This document shows positions 1-9,035 of a DNA stretch of 64,000 nucleotides, piece after piece. The translations under genes and the position numbers were made by a program. Position 1 is the stretch's first letter. Each line of letters begins with the position of its first letter. The notes under the pieces were generated by a model. That model was not told the origin of the DNA. It made no database searches and was given only the letters and a program-made list of their open reading frames with translations. Origin of the DNA: Nemertoderma westbladi (lineage: Eukaryota > Xenacoelomorpha > Nemertodermatida > Nemertodermatidae); contig JAUCBJ010009055.1 of the NCBI GenBank assembly GCA_032718475.1, positions 1 to 64,000 of the forward strand, read 5' to 3'.

Positions 1-778
1 AATCGCCAAAAACACTAACTGATGAGGGACAGAAAATGTTTTCCAAATAAAGAAATCGTTTTGAGGTTTCTTATCGGTTGATTTAACCAATGGGCGCAGA
101 GGATGTTTGATTACAATAAGAAGCAGCCAAGGACAGATCACTATCCGTCCAATAGGAATATAGGTGCTTATGGTGGTGACTGTGCAGTGCACTCTGTATT
201 GAATCTCTTCCTAAAACTGCATAATAGCCAAGGTAGGAAAGTTGTTAGGTAAGTAGGGAGGGAGCTTTGTACTGTAGGTAGGTAGGTAGGGGCATGGGGG
301 GGGGGGGGGGGGGTGTAGGTTATGGAGGGAGGGATAATTATAGGGGGGTCGACTGGGAATTAGTCGTAAGACTTTTGTGCGTAATCCCTGGCCTAACGGC
401 AGAAGAAAACTATAGGCCTACTTATTTAATTAACTTTACTCTAATGTGCATTTTATTTTCATATTCAGAGAAAGCAATTACTGTTGCATAGTTAAGGATT
501 TCTTCCGCTAGTATTTGTCATGTTGTTTTCTGACTATCCGCCCCTATAGTTGATGCCACTTCTGGTCTATTATATGTGATAATTAAACAAAACTGCTGGT
601 GGTTTCTTTCTATATTGTTATTATTGTTTCTTTATGCTTTTGAGATGAGAATATCTACCACAACCACACATCATTTAATCAATGTTAATCACCATGAATT
701 TAATTAATTGTGGTGTTAAAAGACACGCAAGACTCTCCGCTTTCAATCGATATAAGCCAAGTGTGAAATGATTGAGAT
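1..778. other. unassigned AT-rich flank
   Basis: I see no gene, LTR or recognised repeat in this stretch apart from the G run at 296-313. Short open frames here lack family resemblance and start within or beside low-complexity sequence. It does not resemble the first 469 bases of the 3' LTR at 10662, so it is not the missing part of the 5' LTR. Confidence 0.6.
296..313 (+). repeat. poly-G run, 18 G
   Basis: An uninterrupted run of 18 G follows a short GGTA-type stretch (about 275-290). It is one of seven G runs of 10 or more on this strand in the first 10.4 kb; the other six lie inside the BEL/Pao element. Confidence 0.95.
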
Positions 779-880
779 TACATATTAATCAACAACATCA
801 GAACTCTCAACAAACTCTTTTCACACACGGCGGGGACGCGTAAATAAAACAACCAGTCAGGATCCCTGGATCCCGTCACA
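779..880 (+). repeat. 5' LTR remnant (last 102 bp only)
   Basis: Positions 779-880 align without gaps to 11131-11232, the end of the 3' LTR, with five differences by eye (about 95% identity). Both end in gtcaca. Upstream of 779 the similarity stops abruptly, so about 469 bp of U3/R is absent or replaced. Confidence 0.85.
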
Positions 881-906
881 GTAATAAAATTCCAACCACC
901 CGAACT

Positions 907-2184
907 GTGACTGCCAGCCACCAATCTAAGAAAGTTAAAGATGAGTCAGGAAGAAGAGACAACACCGCCACGGACCCCGGACGATACGAACGAAACGATC
1001 CGCGAGGCCGCGACGCGACGGTACCGACCCAGGATGCCGGAGTCGTCAACCCCAAACGATCCGGCAGCCCAAGCACAGGGCGGTCGTCTACCGCAAGAAG
1101 GGACGAGCAAGTTGTGAGAGAGGAGAGACGAGTCGACGCACGACGGCGGTCGACGTACCGATGTCGCCGGCCAGCCACAGGCCGAGGGCGACGGACGGCC
1201 CACCGGAACGGCGACGGTGGGGCCGCCGGTACGACGCCGAACACGGAGAGATGGGGGGATGTCGGTGACGAGGACGTTGGAGTCAGCGATCGGCTTCGAC
1301 GAGCCTACAACGCAACCAGGAAGCAGCTGAGGGAAGCCAAAGAAGGGGCGAAGATAGACCAGGTGAAGCTAGAGAAGCGGCTAGGTGAGTCAAATAAACA
1401 TTTTGATTATTTAGTGCGCTTTGGGCAGGGAGAACTAGCCAATGAGAGAGCGAGAGGAGTCGCCACCGAACTGTTTGAACTGTGGGAATGTAGGGGTATG
1501 GAGCCTGGTGTAGTGTACATAGGGCCATACTTAGTCGATGCCCGGGGAATTAAGTTGGTGGGTTGGAGGGGACCGCAGGAGGGCGAATCCGAGGTTAACC
1601 CCAAGGATTTGGTCTCGTCGGTCGGCAAAAATCCCAGAAAGCGGGGGAAAGTCGGTAGGACGGGAAGGCGGCGGGAGTCCGTCGCAACCGATAAGTCTGC
1701 TACATCCTCCGCAAAAGTAAGACGGGTGCTAGAAATAGATCTGGCGTCCCAACTCGATCTGGTGGCACTAGACCAGAGAGAATTAGAGAGACAGTTGGAA
1801 GAAGGGAGTGCGTTACTAGAGAAGGAGAGAGAACTGGCTAGGGAGAATGAAAAGAGGGCCGAGAGGGTCGCGAGAAGCTTTAGGGAGTATGATGAGATAG
1901 AAACAAGGAAAAGAAAGGAACGAGAAGAGCGTGAGGCAAGAGAACAGAGTGGACGAGAAGAGCGTGAGGCAAGAGAACAGAGTGGACGAGAAGAGCGTGA
2001 GGCAAGAGAACAGAGTGAACATAAAGAGCGTGAGGCAAGAGAGCAGAGTGAACGTAAAGAGCGCGGGGCGGCGAGAGAAGAGAGTGAGCGAAAAGAGCGT
2101 GGGGCGAGATGGTTTGAGAGAGTTGCGAGAGAGGCGGAATTGGCCGAACAGAGTTCGCGAGAGGACAGAGAGAGAGAGAGATGA
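907..2184 (+). pseudogene. BEL/Pao gag, N-terminal charged coiled-coil region
   Basis: A frame open for 425 codons has no in-frame ATG until about 1498, so its start is uncertain. An ATG at 941 in the next frame opens an acidic, proline- and threonine-rich 58-codon stretch ending at TGA 1115-1117, and that frame then stays open to 1328. This suggests that the original start is 941 and that a frameshift lies near 1250-1290. From about 1285 on, the main frame is highly charged (E, R and K heptad-like). It includes a run of 11-residue repeats of the type REEREAREQSG at 1921-2109 and looks like a coiled coil. I do not recognise a named domain here. Assignment to gag rests on position between the LTR and the DUF1759-like domain. 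Confidence 0.55.
1921..2109 (+). repeat. 33-bp tandem repeat coding for 11-residue coiled-coil units
   Basis: Three near-identical 33-bp copies start at 1921, 1954 and 1987, followed by degenerate copies at 2020, 2053 and about 2089. The length is a multiple of three, so the E/R-rich reading frame is kept. The later copies carry most of the changes. Confidence 0.85.
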
Positions 2185-2861
2185 CGGGAAAGCGTGTGCG
2201 CGATGACATGCATGCCCGGTTGAGGGGACTTATGCAGTACCAGGCGAAACAGAAGCACCGACTGGAACTGGCGCAGATGGGGCTGTCAGAGAGCGAGGCT
2301 GGCTCGAGTGTTTACGGAGCAAGGACCGGACGACAGACCCAAGACTGGTGTGACCGTACGGGTGGGGGGGGGGGGGGGGGGGTTAACGGTAATAATACTG
2401 TAGAAAACGTTAATATTAATAGTACCGTAGTGGATAACCCTAATCAAACTTTCATTTCAGGAAATAGTATTTTACCCAGTAATTTAAATTTAAATACAAA
2501 TATTTCAAATAATATAAATACAAATAATTCAAATAATATAATTACGCAAAATAATTCAAATAATATAATTACGCAAAATAATTTGAATAATGACCTTAAT
2601 TTGAACAAACAAAATAATCCCGTTTCTAATTTAAACATATAAAATAATTTAATTAATTTGGAAAGTGATGTTGATAATGGTGCTATTAATATAAACGCGG
2701 CAAACGCAGGTGGCCAGGCAAATGAGGGCCTGGTAGGCCACGTAGTCAGTAGGCAGGAGGTGGCGGGGGCGAGAAACCCCAATGAGAGCCTAGTAGGCCA
2801 CGTAGTCGGTAGGCAGGGAGGTGGCTGGGTTGGCGTAGAAACCCCAGTGAGGGCCTGGTAG
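2181..2861 (+). pseudogene. BEL/Pao gag, middle segment with Gly run and Asn-rich linker
   Basis: This frame overlaps the previous one by ATGA at 2181-2184, just after a GA microsatellite that could itself have shifted the frame. It opens with a basic stretch, then a Gly run encoded by 19 G (2364-2382), then an Asn-rich linker (about 2383-2639). It is broken by one TAA at 2640-2642, reopens in the same frame, and runs into the GLVGHVV-type repeat until a stop at 2859-2861. No named domain is visible. It is probably a disordered linker of the ancestral Gag; the alternative is that it was never translated as one protein. Confidence 0.45.
2364..2382 (+). repeat. poly-G run, 19 G, in gag
   Basis: Nineteen G in a row encode a Gly stretch. 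The frame appears natural on both sides without a shift. Confidence 0.95.
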
Positions 2862-2970
2862 GCCACGTAGTTGGTAGGCAGGAGTGGCTGGGTTGGCTAG
2901 ACCCAGCGAGGGCCTGGTAGGCCACATAGTTGGTAGGCAGGGAGTAGAGGGCCTGGTAGGCCACGCAATA
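2725..2970 (+). repeat. about 60-bp tandem repeat with GGCCT/AGGCC dyad in gag
   Basis: About five imperfect copies begin near 2725, 2785, 2850, 2909 and 2949. Each carries ggcctggtaggcc or a one-base variant, an inverted repeat of 5-bp arms around GGT. Copy lengths vary (about 40 to 65 bp), so the reading frame is not kept across the array; the GLVGHVV-like peptide recurs in changing frames. Confidence 0.8.
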
Positions 2971-3079
2971 GCAGAGGGAGAGGCGGGGGTGAATAGACCC
3001 GACCGCGGTAGGGTTGATGTGTCGACTAGAGAGGGATATAGTAGCGGGGTGAGGGATAACGAAGTTAGATGTGGCGAGT

Positions 3080-3089
3080 GGGGGGGGGG
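3080..3089 (+). repeat. poly-G run, 10 G, in gag
   Basis: Ten G in a row. The likely gag frame changes here from frame 1 to frame 2. Confidence 0.9.
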
Positions 3090-3125
3090 CTACAGGGGCC
3101 CCACAACAGCAAGTTAGCGGCGAGA

Positions 3126-3138
3126 GGGGGGGGGGGGG
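3126..3138 (+). repeat. poly-G run, 13 G, in gag
   Basis: Thirteen G in a row. The likely gag frame changes here from frame 2 to frame 3. Confidence 0.9.
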
Positions 3139-3607
3139 CAGAGAGTGCCCCACAGGCGTCGGCGGATAATGCGCGGGCCGAATTAGGTGAACCGCAGCAC
3201 CCGGCGACGGAGAGTAGTAGGGGGGTTGCGAGTACCCCCAGCGGCGTGCGACCGAGCAGAGAGAGACGAGGTTGACGTCGCGAGATGGCGCGTGACGAGA
3301 GCGTCGAGCCCGATCAGAAGAGGGAAGAAGAACGGTGGGGTTTAACCGGGAGGTCGACGAGAGATCTCACGAGCGGGAAAATTCCGCTGAAAGGAGAAGA
3401 AGAGAAGACAGTAGTAGAAGTATCGCCGCGAACGATAGAAGAGCGAGGACGGATAGCGAGCCGTCGGTGGTCGAGATGAGAACGGAGAGTCAGTGGGGTC
3501 GGACTCCGGGAGATTGCCGTCGCCCCGGAGAGATGCGACCTGGCGAGGCGTATTACACGCCGATGGAGGGGTACGCGATGTACCGGTACGAAGACGAGAA
3601 CAGTAGA

Positions 3608-3619
3608 GGGGGGGGGGGG
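3608..3619 (+). repeat. poly-G run, 12 G, in gag
   Basis: Twelve G in a row. Frame 2 is coding-like before it and frame 3 is coding-like after it up to 4006. Confidence 0.95.
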
Positions 3620-4006
3620 TCAAAGAGAAACTTTCCGACGGAACACACCTACCGATCGAGAATACGGTAGCCGCGGGGAGGACTGTTCGAGAAGAATAAA
3701 CTTCGATCCCGAGCGACACATGCAGACTATAGGACATACTGTAGGCCTTACTGCACATACCATAGGCCATACTGACAGAGGCAATGTAGGCGATAGGATG
3801 GCGCGGACGGCGGGATTAAACCCGGAAGTCGCGGAATACATACCGGCGGGTAGGCCAGAAGCTGATAGGCCTATACCGGTACCTGTACAGCAGTATGACT
3901 ACAGCATGCAGGGACATAACATATACCCAGGGGAGGGGGGAATTATTGCGGATAGGTGTATGGGCCCCAACATATTAACATCAACCCCAGTACCAAACAT
4001 ACCGGT

Positions 4007-4027
4007 GGGGGGGGGGGGGGGGGGGGG
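4007..4027 (+). repeat. poly-G run, 21 G, in gag
   Basis: Twenty-one G in a row, the longest G run in the window. Frame 3 is coding-like before it and frame 2 after it, leading into the DUF1759-like domain. Confidence 0.95.
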
Positions 4028-4527
4028 CAGGGTGACATTCCCCCATCACAATATCAACAATATACCCCGATAGGAGCAAGAACAATGAGTCCCTTGGATG
4101 AAAATAGGTCGTGTGATACAGAAATATGGAGGGGGCCGCTACCCCCAATGACATACCCAAGTCAAAGAAAGTCAAGGAATAGGACGGACGGGCCGCATCA
4201 GACAGGAGAAACCATACAGCATCCATCGAACCCATTGGAAGCGCAGGCGATGGGGATGGCCACGCTGATCGATGCGTTGAAAACGAGGATCGAGTTACCA
4301 CCCGTGGAACCATTCAAATTCGATGGGAGTAGGCCGGAAGAATATCTACAGTTTCGGCGCATGTATAGTAACGAAATACTAACAAAGAACTTGATGCAGG
4401 CGGAGTGCCTAAAGTATCTGCAAGTATACACGGGAGGCCCAGCATACGATATCGTGAGGCAATATCAAGGGATAGAGGGCAGTTTCACGACAGCATGGCG
4501 GGCACTGGACAGGGAATACGGACACCC

Positions 4528-4551
4528 GGATCCTATCTGGATCCCGTCACA
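4528..4551 (+). other. gag-pol deletion junction carrying LTR-end sequence
   Basis: This 24-bp stretch equals the last 21 bases of the 5' LTR remnant (860-880) with three extra bases (tat) after ggatcc. The shared core ctggatcccgtcaca is exact. It lies where Gag (ending REYGHP) meets pol sequence with no zinc knuckle or protease between. A recombination or template-switch event using LTR-end homology is the likely cause; chance identity of 15 bases is the alternative. Confidence 0.6.
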
Positions 4552-6680
4552 GGATGGGCCGTGGAGCTACCGGTCGACGAACCAAACACGGACAGGACCT
4601 ACTACCTGCCACTCCACGTGGCTCTAGACCCGAAGAAAGGTAAACTGCGGATGGTAGTTGACGCATCGGCTAAGACCAACGGCAAATGCCTAAACGATTA
4701 TCTGCTGGAGGGTCCCAATATCTATAACTCAGGGATCGAGGTCCTACTCAGATTCAGGAACGGGAAACACGCCTTCACCTGCGACATCGAAGGCATGTTC
4801 AACCAAGTCCGTGTAATGGAAGAGGATAGCGACAGTCAGCGCTTCCTATGGTACAACGGCGACGAGGAACCGTCGACAATACCGATGTACAAGATGGTAG
4901 TGCAGAATATGGGGGCCAAGTCGTCCTCTTTCACGACGACTGTGGCCGTGAGGGACACGGTAGAAGGGAAGGAAGATAAATATAGCGCCAAAGCCGTCGA
5001 TATGATTCGACGCGGCTTCTATGTAGACGACGGGATGGAGTCTGGAAATACGGTTAAGGAACTACTGGATACGGGGCGCGAGGTTCGCGACATCCTAAAA
5101 GGATCCGGGTTTAACCTAACCAAGTTCCAATCCAGCTCGCAAGAGTTCATGAAAGCCATAGAGGACAGGAGGCCAGAGTCGACCATGGATAATCCCACGA
5201 CAGCCAAGGGACAGGACATGGCGAACAAAAGGGTAGAGTCCCAACAGAAGGCATTAGGGATCGTGTGGAACCGAGAGACAGACGAGTTGAAGTACCAGTT
5301 AAGCCAGGAGGGGGCAGACATCCACACAAAGAGGGGCTATGTATCGTACATAGCAAGGATATACGATCCCTTAGGCCTAGCATCCCCATTACTAGTCACG
5401 GGGAAGCAAATACTTAAGAAGGTATACAAGCTAAAGGACGAGTGGGACACAGAGGTACCGGAAGAGATCAGCAAGCAGTGGTGCAAGTGGACAGAGAGTT
5501 TAGAACAGATGGGAACATACAGCATGCCACGCGTGTATTTCCCGGATGGGGACATGACGAATCTGGATCTACACATGTTCTCCGATGCGTCATTAGAGGC
5601 ATACGGAGCGGCACTCTACTTAGTACAACGAGAGGGGGCTCACAAGCCCAGACTCGCATTCAGCAAAGCGAAGTCAACGCCGCCAGATTCAGCATCGGTC
5701 CCGAAACTCGAGTTGACAGCAGCGAGGTTAGGAGTAAGGGCCACAGCCTACTTGATGGATGCTATTCCCAACATAGTGGAAACACACTACTGGACGGACT
5801 CCATGGTAGTGCTTGGTTGGCTACACAATGAAAGGACGAGATACCCTATATTTGTCGCAAATAGGGTGGACGAGATAAGAGCGACGACGGAATTGGAAAG
5901 GTGGCACTACTGCCCAACGGACGAGAACCCAGCGGACTTGTTATCGAGGGGCGTAGCACGCCACACTTTCTTGAAGAAGGAAGTATTGTGGCAGCACGGG
6001 CCGCAATTTCTGAACGATAAAACAGCCTGGCCACCGATGAGGAAGGTGGACCCGGGCTCAGGGGAAGTAGCACTAGAGGAGGAGGGAGGAGATTCAGAGG
6101 CTGAGGAGATATATAGCCAGATGGTGAGGGAGATAAGGGACGTGCAACCAAAACCGGAAGAACTGTGCGATAACCTGACGGACAAACTCCTTAGCTACAG
6201 CTCAAGTTGGTACAAGACCAAGAAGTTAGTGGCGTACTGGAGAGCCTTCGGGGATTTCCTCAAGGGAGTCGGCAAAGCCATAAAAAATAAAACAACCATC
6301 GATCTGGAGGGAGCGGCCAAGGCCGTCATCCGCTACGAACAGAGAAAGAATTACGGCGACGAGGTGGAACGCGTCAGTAAACAACAGCATCTCCGACGGG
6401 ACAGTGAGCTGATCGCGCTGTCGCCACAACTCAATGATGATGGAATCTTAGTAATGAACTCTAGGGTGTTGAACAACAACAGTATCATCATTCCACCAAA
6501 GCCCATCATCATCCCTAATGGATCGCCGATAGTCCACCAGATCATCTGGGACTCCCACAAGTCGATATTGCACGGGGGCACCAACCGAACCCTCACGGAG
6601 ATACGAAGGACCTTTTGGGTCAAACAGTTAAGAAAGAAGGTAAAGGCGGTAGTGGGGCAGTGCCAGACCTGCCGACGAAC
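4528..6680 (+). pseudogene. pol: BEL/Pao pol: reverse transcriptase, RNase H-like region, integrase zinc finger
   Basis: The frame is open to 6732 but is homologous to pol only to about 6680. The RT palm begins with YYLPLHVAL and KLRMVVDASAK (about 4590-4674). It has the first catalytic Asp in CDIEGMF (4783) and the YVDD box at 5020-5031. The following region, listed in Pfam as Pao peptidase A17 but RNase H-like, has FSDAS (Asp 5584), KLELTAARLG (Glu 5710), YWTDS (Asp 5797) and NPADLLSRG (Asp 5935). The integrase H2C2 finger has His at 6556 and 6571 and Cys at 6661 and 6670. The enzyme would copy element RNA and prepare cDNA for insertion. The frame is lost directly after the second Cys pair, where a one-step shift moves the homology to frame 3. 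Confidence 0.88.
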
Positions 6681-7167
6681 AAGAAGGAGCGAGCCATACA
6701 GGAGATGGCGCCACTACCGGCCAGTAGGGTGAGACAGCACGACCCGCCATTCACGCACTGCGGTGTGGATATGTTCGGGCCGATAAAGATTAAGGTGATG
6801 CGGCACACGGAGAAGCGCTACAGCATTATCTTCGTATGTAACAACACGCGGGCGGTAGGGATAGAACTCGCCCAAGACGCAACCGCATCGGCATTCATCA
6901 ATGCCCTAGAGAGGTTCAGAGACCGCAAAGGTGGGACGATCGCAGTAATATACTCCGATAATGGAACCAACTTTGTGGGGGCGGAGAACGAGATGGCAGA
7001 GGCCTTGGATATCCTGGAAGGGGAGGAAGTCAGGGCAGCCATGAGAAGACGACAGGTGAAGTGGGAGAGGAGGACGCCGTATGCTCCGCATACTCTAGGA
7101 TGCGTCGAGAGACTCGTGGGTAGTTCAAAGCGTCTAATGACGAAGTTGATGAACACCCACATGGTAA
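6681..7167 (+). pseudogene. pol: BEL/Pao integrase catalytic core (frame-shifted)
   Basis: In frame 3 the rve-type integrase core is intact. CGVDMFGPI holds the first Asp (6768), YSDNGTNFVG the second (6957) and GCVERLVGSSK the Glu (7107). The second Asp and the Glu are 50 codons apart, which suits BEL/Pao integrases. The core follows the zinc finger after a frameshift near 6675-6682 and is itself followed by a second shift near 7165-7170 that returns to frame 1. The two shifts cancel. The open stretch continues in frame 3 to 7217 but is out of homology after about 7167. Confidence 0.85.
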
Positions 7168-7665
7168 CCAGAAGACGTACTAAGGACGGTACTAGTGAAG
7201 TGCGAGGGTATCATTAATAGCAGACCGCTATATCCAGAAAATGATGACCCAGAGCCATTAGATGTGCTGACACCCAGTCACTTTCTAATGGAGAGGCCGG
7301 CGACCATCGACATGCGGGGTGTAGACCCAGACGATATACACTCCCGACAGAGTTGGAAAGTCGCTAAGGCGATAAGCGAGGAGTACTGGAGGAGGTGGGT
7401 CGAGGAATATCTACCCACGCTTCATAGGAGAAGCAAGTGGAGAAATACGAATAGGGAGTTGAAGGAGGGTGATCTGGTGATCGTCACGGACGATACCATC
7501 ATCAACAACCAATGGCGATTGGCGAGAGTTGTGGGCACTTACTCCGATGAGGACGGAAGAGTCCGATCGGTAGAAGTGCGGATAGGTGGTAAGATAGGAG
7601 CGAAAGATAGGAAGACCTACAGGAGGGCTGTAGGAAAGTGCTGCCTACTAGAGGGCGCACCTTAG
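7168..7665 (+). pseudogene. pol: BEL/Pao integrase C-terminal segment (DUF5641-like)
   Basis: Frame 1 resumes with IINSRPL, LTPSHFLMERP, QSWKVAKAISEEYWRRWVEEYLPTL-type sequence and WRLARVVGTY, the order seen in the DUF5641-like end of Pao integrases. The open frame ends with TAG at 7663-7665. The conserved part extends upstream of 7195 to about 7168, so no separate start codon is implied. It is part of the same polyprotein. The segment probably binds DNA, by analogy with other integrase C-termini. Confidence 0.85.
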
Positions 7666-7781
7666 TTGAGTAGAGTTTAGTCGTCCAAATGTTGGACTGA
7701 GGGGGGTGGGATTGAGGGCGAGACGCCCTTCCCACAAACAAAATATAAAAAAATAAATCAATAAATAAAGAGAGAGTAATA
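7666..7781 (+). other. post-pol spacer with AATAAA motifs
   Basis: A short AT-rich spacer follows the pol stop and contains two AATAAA-type hexamers (about 7754-7766). They could act as poly(A) signals but also arise easily in A/T-rich sequence. No ORF is visible. Confidence 0.4.
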
Positions 7782-8515
7782 GTGGTAGTACGTAGTAGTA
7801 CCTAGTGAGTAAGTAGGCAGATAGAAGTTAGTAAGAGTTAGTAGTAAGAGGGTATGTAGTACCGCTAGGTAGATAGTAAGAGTTAGTAGTAAGAGGGTAC
7901 ATAGTACCACTAGTTAGATAGTAAGAGTTAGTAGTAAGAGGGTACGTAGTACCGCTAGTTAGATAGTAAGAGTTAGTAGTAAGAGGGTACATAGTACCGC
8001 TAGTTAGATAGTAAGAGTTAGTAGTAAGAAGGTACGTAGTACCGCTAGTTAGATAGTAAGAGTTAGTAGTAAGAGGGTATGTAGTACCGGTTAGTAAGAG
8101 TCAGTGGAGTTAGAAGGTAGTAAGAGGGTACGTAGTACCGGTTAGTAAGAGTCAGTGGAGTTAAAAGGTAGTAAGAAGGTACATAGTACCGGTTAGTAAG
8201 AGTCAGTGGAGTTAGAAGGTAGTAAGAGGGTACATAGTACCAGTTAGTAAGAGTTGGTGGAGTTAGAAGTTAGTAAGAGGGTACGTAGTACTGGTTAGTA
8301 AGAGTTGGTGGAGTTAGAAGTTAGTAAGAGGGTACGTAGTACCGGTTAGTAAGAGTTAGTGGAGTTAGAGGTTAGTAAGAGGGTACGTAGTACCGGTTAG
8401 TATGAGGGTACGTAGTACCGGTTAGTAAGAGGGTATGTAGTACCGGTTAGTAAGAGGGTACGTAGTACCGGTTAGTAAGAGGGTACGAAGTACCGGCTAG
8501 TAGGAATTAGTAGTA
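7782..8515 (+). repeat. minisatellite ladder: 45-bp, then 51-bp, then 25-bp units
   Basis: All units share a core of the type agagggtacgtagtacc. Five 45-bp units run 7861-8085, six 51-bp units 8086-8391, and four 25-bp units 8392-8491, with degenerate ends on both sides. The 25-bp unit equals the 51-bp unit minus its middle 26 bp. It lies inside the BEL/Pao element, between pol and the exonuclease-like ORF. Confidence 0.92.
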
Positions 8516-9035
8516 GAAGTTAGTAGTAGAAGGATATGTATAATATAAATATAATGAGAGTTAGTAGAGATTAGTTAGGAAGTTAGTAGAGCTAGTAGTG
8601 AGTAGCGAGAGGGGGGCACGTGGGTACAGCTGGATAAATCGTGTAGGCCACGCGACGCATACTGTTGTACTGCACAAGCCCACAGAGTAGGCCAGAATGT
8701 GGATTACAAAATAGAGTAATCCACCGGCAGAATACTGATAGCACAGTAGCAGGATTAAATTAAAATAAAAATAAACTAGGATTAGAAAATTAGACAAATT
8801 ATGGTAACAGTAGGAAAAAATATTCTGGAACATAATTAAAGAAACGGACAGAATTACCAAATTTAGTACAATTTGACAGTTTTAGGAAATTAGGTAGGAA
8901 AATTAGGCGAGAACCCAAAATTCAGTGAGAAATAGGCCATTATGGAACTGTACAAACCATCCTAACTTTATCACTCATCTGTATTGCGCCTTGGCAAGGC
9001 ACCACCTTACAGGTGAGCGATTGGGAGAGTTCGAA
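8516..9035 (+). other. A/T-rich spacer before the exonuclease-like ORF
   Basis: No gene is visible. The frame that becomes the exonuclease-like ORF is open from 8925, but its first ATG is at 9036. A hydrophobic open frame on the minus strand (8561-8860) is antisense A/T-rich sequence without family resemblance. Confidence 0.5.

Larger units (their letters stand above)
2884..3275 (+). pseudogene. BEL/Pao gag, fragment crossing two G runs
   Basis: The plausible coding frame moves at each G run. Frame 1 is open to the 10-G run at 3080-3089, frame 2 carries a short A/P/Q-rich stretch to the 13-G run at 3126-3138, and frame 3 continues A/S/P-rich to a stop at 3273-3275. Each shift equals one base, as expected for homopolymer length change. 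No domain is recognisable. The join to the next segment (about 3275-3335) is also broken. Confidence 0.4.
3335..4527 (+). pseudogene. gag: BEL/Pao Gag with DUF1759-like domain
   Basis: Frame 2 is open from about 3296 to the 12-G run at 3608-3619. After it, frame 3 is open from 3621 to the 21-G run at 4007-4027. After that, frame 2 is open again through the conserved domain. The last part (about 4240-4527) matches the DUF1759 Gag pattern: a PVEPFKFDG-type motif, then QFRRMYS, a leucine-rich middle, and ALDREYGHP at the end. The intact family normally continues with zinc knuckles and a protease before RT. Both are absent, because the frame runs straight into RT at 4528. The product would form the particle shell. 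This copy could not do so without correcting the frame breaks. Confidence 0.75.

Noticed and set aside
294-491. 65-codon ORF beginning in the poly-G run
   Set aside because: Its start is the homopolymer itself and the rest has no recognisable domain.
876-2258. Minus-strand open frames opposite the BEL gag
   Set aside because: They are antisense shadows of GC-rich charged coding sequence.
8561-8860. Hydrophobic minus-strand ORF that could suggest a membrane protein
   Set aside because: It is the antisense of A-rich DNA; the hydrophobic residues come from T-rich codons and no homology is apparent.
8925-9035. Upstream extension of the exonuclease-like ORF
   Set aside because: The frame is open but has no ATG before 9036 and lacks the basic helical character of the rest.
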